From NCBI GenBank assembly GCA_031281115.1, contig JAITFV010000133.1:1-9068 (forward strand): DNA of 9,068 nucleotides. The letters are read 5' to 3'. Origin of the DNA: Oscillospiraceae bacterium (GTDB taxonomy: Bacteria; Bacillota; Clostridia; Oscillospirales; Ruminococcaceae). Below the pieces are notes generated by a model. It had not been told where the DNA came from and ran no database searches. It saw only the letters and a program-made list of their open reading frames with translations. Position numbers and translations under genes: made by a program. This document shows positions 7,118 to 9,068 of this stretch, in pieces; within the stretch, counting starts at the first letter, position 1; each line of letters starts with the position of its first letter.

Positions 7118-7123
7118 GAGGTG
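7118..7123 (+). promoter_or_regulatory. Ribosome binding site fixing the DUF4062 gene start
   Basis: GAGGTG at 7118-7123 lies 6 bases before the ATG at 7130. An alternative GTG at 7121 lies inside this site and cannot be the start, so the protein begins MIFRPRIF. The 90-base divergent gap (7040-7129) is AT-rich and must hold both promoters, but none matches consensus well. Confidence 0.7.
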
Positions 7124-7129
7124 TATATT

Positions 7130-8065
7130 ATGATATTTAGACCCAGAATTTTTATTAGTTCAACATTTAGTGATAATAAAGAAATTCGAGAAAAAATTAG
7201 TGTCTATTTTCGTTCAGTGGGTGCGGAACCGCTTTTGTATGAGCGTGAACTAACACCCTCTGTTATTCCTATGACATACCGTGAAAATATTAAGGAAGCA
7301 GACTTCGTGATTCTAATTATGAAGAACAATTACGGCACAAAGACAGACTGGGATATTTCGGGAACACATGAAGAATATAAAATAGCCCAAGAAAACAAAA
7401 TACCGATGCACGTTTATCTGTTGTTTCAAAACAGCCCCGATTCCACAATCGTTGACAACCCACTCGTAGACGATTTGAAAAAAGACCAAGTCTCCTTTTT
7501 TTACTTCAAAGATGATGATGAATTGTTTTCGCGTTTAACGGAAACAACATTTACAATTGCCAAAGAAATTATGATTAGCCAAATTGAAAAAAGTAAATTG
7601 CCACGTGATTCAATCATGAAATTAGCAGGAAATTCTGATTACTGCAAAGCAATGGAGGTTATACAGTTTATTGAAGCAATGAAGGTGTGCAAAAATAAAA
7701 ATAGACTTAGTTGGACAGGACATAATCTTTTATCAAAATGTATGGATAAAATAATTTCTGATTTTGAACCATACCCCCATAATTTTTTAAACTGGAAATT
7801 AGATGAATTTATGAACGATATATTGTCAGAAGCGAAAATGTTCAAAGAAAAACATTCCAGTAACTTCGTTTCAAATAGAGGTTCTGTGTGTGAATATGTT
7901 TTTTCTGGCGGTAGTTATTTTATTTCAACAACTACCAAAAACGCTCAGACTGTTAAAGACGAAGAATTTAACTCTATAATTGATAAATTTTTTAAAAAAT
8001 ATGATGAGTTCTATTGGTGTGTTCAAGACGTTCGCACCACCACAGATTTAATCGGCAAATATTAA
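7130..8065 (+). CDS. DUF4062 (TIR-like) domain protein, possible defence effector
   Basis: The 311-residue protein opens with the DUF4062 signature: RPRIFISSTFSD (residues 4-15), then ADFVILIMKNNYGT, SGTHEEYKIAQENKIPMHVYLL and a final strand VSFFYFKDDDEL, ending near residue 140. DUF4062 is a small alpha/beta domain related to TIR/flavodoxin-like sensor or effector domains, often fused to STAND-type NTPases in predicted immune proteins. Here no NTPase (no Walker A or B) follows. Residues ~150-311 form a helical region ending in KKYDEFYWCVQDVRTTTDL that I do not recognise. There is no signal peptide or membrane segment. The gene stands alone between the mobilization module and the recombinase, with intermediate base composition, so it is probably separately acquired cargo. 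A defence role is inferred from family and location; nucleotide-processing activity is not shown. Confidence 0.88.
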   Translation: MIFRPRIFISSTFSDNKEIREKISVYFRSVGAEPLLYERELTPSVIPMTYRENIKEADFVILIMKNNYGTKTDWDISGTHEEYKIAQENKIPMHVYLLFQNSPDSTIVDNPLVDDLKKDQVSFFYFKDDDELFSRLTETTFTIAKEIMISQIEKSKLPRDSIMKLAGNSDYCKAMEVIQFIEAMKVCKNKNRLSWTGHNLLSKCMDKIISDFEPYPHNFLNWKLDEFMNDILSEAKMFKEKHSSNFVSNRGSVCEYVFSGGSYFISTTTKNAQTVKDEEFNSIIDKFFKKYDEFYWCVQDVRTTTDLIGKY

Positions 8066-8075
8066 GAAAGCAACA

Positions 8076-8097
8076 CCGCCCACATAAATGCAGGCGG
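8076..8097. terminator. Weak hairpin between convergent genes
   Basis: CCGCC (8076-8080) and GGCGG (8093-8097) can pair across a 12-base loop in the 46-base gap between the DUF4062 gene and the recombinase gene. The stem is short and the T-run poor on both strands, so this is only a candidate bidirectional terminator. Confidence 0.3.
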
Positions 8098-8111
8098 CAT
8101 AAACCTTTTAA

Positions 8112-9068
8112 TCACGCTGATTGCTTTTTCTTATCGGCATACTCAGCTCTACGTTTTGCATTGTTCAATAAACGCTGTTCATCAGTGATATTTTCACGCC
8201 ATTGACGGCTTTTTTCACGGCTCTTGGTTTTGCGCAGTTCTGCTTTTTCTACGGCAAGTCGCTCGGCTTCTTTCTGTTGTTCAATCTCTTTCGCAGTCGG
8301 CGGAATATTCATAAGCGGTGCGATAAAATTTCCGATAAAATTAAGATGAATATCAACACGCTGAATACGCTTGCCTGTGCTTTTATCAGCTTCGTGGACG
8401 ATGATGCGGTCGATAAATTCATTCACCATTTGATTTGAAATTTCATCAAAATCGGTATAGCGTTTTACAAGTTCAATAAACTTATCGGTCTTAGCGATAT
8501 TCGTACCATGCTCATCAATTTCCGCTTGCAATTCACCGATTTTCTGAACGAGAGAAGTTTGTTCATTGTCATAGTTTGTAAGCAGATTTTCAAAATGCTT
8601 TTCGGGAATTCTGCCTGTTGCGAATGATTCATACAGCGTTTTAATTAAATTCTCAATTTCATCACATCGGCGTTTATGCTTGGATAATAATTTTTTGCTT
8701 TCCGTAATAGCCGATTCTTGCCGTAAATTAAACACCTCGCTCACTTTTTCAATAAACTCCGCTTCATGGTTGCGAACATAATAACTGACTTGACGAATAG
8801 TATCAAGAATTAATTTCTCGACAACAGGGACACGGATAAAATGAATAGAACACGCTCTTGTGCGTTGGCGATAATTTGAACAGACATACTCGTTCTTCAG
8901 CGGTCTACCCTCTCGATAATCTTGTGAGCGGTCATGGGTCATTTTAGCACCGCACGTTTCGCAATACATCAAACCTGTTAGCCGATAAGGTGCATCACCG
9001 TTTTTAGCAGGACGGCGTACAGTTCGCCGTAAACGCTGTGCGTTATTCCACGTTTCGGGGGAAACGAT
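8112..9068 (-). CDS. Large serine recombinase (TnpX/Tn4451-like), C-terminal part, 5' end outside window
   Basis: This frame is open to the window edge; the visible 318 residues begin IVSPETWNNAQRLRR. It matches the C-terminal half of large serine recombinases: the end of the recombinase domain (PYRLTGLMYCETCGAKM), a zinc beta-ribbon (CETC, then CSNYRQRTRAC), a long coiled coil (LLSKHKRRCDEIENLIKTLYESF and onward, split here), and a DUF4368-type tail (NEFIDRIIVHEADKS, RVDIHLNFIGNF). The final ~45 residues are Lys/Arg/Glu-rich. The catalytic resolvase domain with its serine lies beyond position 9068, so activity cannot be judged. Methionine codons near 8972 are internal. The enzyme would join and excise element ends at att sites, which are not visible here. 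Its presence beside a relaxase and oriT marks this as an integrative mobilizable or conjugative element. Confidence 0.9.
   Translation of the reverse strand: MVSPETWNNAQRLRRTVRRPAKNGDAPYRLTGLMYCETCGAKMTHDRSQDYREGRPLKNEYVCSNYRQRTRACSIHFIRVPVVEKLILDTIRQVSYYVRNHEAEFIEKVSEVFNLRQESAITESKKLLSKHKRRCDEIENLIKTLYESFATGRIPEKHFENLLTNYDNEQTSLVQKIGELQAEIDEHGTNIAKTDKFIELVKRYTDFDEISNQMVNEFIDRIIVHEADKSTGKRIQRVDIHLNFIGNFIAPLMNIPPTAKEIEQQKEAERLAVEKAELRKTKSREKSRQWRENITDEQRLLNNAKRRAEYADKKKQSA

Noticed and set aside
7121..7132. GTG at 7121 as the DUF4062 gene start
   Set aside because: It lies within the ribosome binding site GAGGTG; the ATG at 7130 has correct spacing and puts the DUF4062 signature at the expected place.
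8014..8438. Small rightward frames of 63 and 78 residues opposite the recombinase
   Set aside because: They are antisense shadows of the serine recombinase and have no ribosome binding site or recognisable features.
1..9068. CRISPR arrays, tRNA or rRNA genes, insertion sequences and toxin-antitoxin pairs
   Set aside because: No regularly spaced repeats, cloverleaf, transposase motif or typical small toxin-antitoxin gene pair was seen on either strand.

Overview
The window looks like accessory DNA from a Gram-positive, low-to-moderate-GC bacterium, most likely a gut-type Clostridia/Firmicutes. The reasons are the gene families (MobA/MobL relaxase, DUF3847 protein, large serine recombinase with zinc ribbon and DUF4368, relic of a conjugative-element SNF2-type helicase), strong AGGAG-type ribosome binding sites and a TTGACT-17-TATAAT promoter. 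It is part of an integrative mobilizable element carrying defence-type cargo. No core chromosomal genes, tRNA, rRNA or CRISPR array were seen.

Layout, left to right. (a) 1-839: a rightward-truncated, leftward-reading helicase relic with a hairpin terminator beyond it. (b) 926-2993: a clear promoter, then a DNA cytosine-5 methyltransferase closely resembling M.HaeIII, and a 4-base-overlapping endonuclease gene resembling R.HaeIII (expected target GGCC). (c) 3038-4881: two very AT-rich genes on the same strand, an unrecognised 232-aa protein and a Hanks-type protein kinase with an uncharacterised helical C-terminus. (d) 4927-7039, leftward: a mobilization module of MobQ-type relaxase, oriT and DUF3847 accessory protein. 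The oriT has hairpins followed by an RSF1010/IncQ-like nic core TAAGTGCGCC. (e) 7130-8065: a DUF4062 (TIR-like) protein. (f) 8112-9068: the C-terminal half of a large serine recombinase, cut by the window edge.

How it fits together: the serine recombinase would integrate and excise the element, and the relaxase, accessory protein and oriT would let it move using a helper conjugation system. Two cargo slots flank the mobilization module. The left slot holds restriction-modification plus the kinase pair, and the right slot holds the DUF4062 gene.

The strongest unlisted signal is that GGCC occurs only once by eye in all 9068 bases, while CCGG (same composition) occurs about 13 times. The sole GGCC encodes a Trp-Pro dipeptide, where no synonymous change can remove it. 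This fits long selection by a GGCC-cutting enzyme. The most plausible undescribed system is the AT-rich 232-aa protein plus kinase pair.
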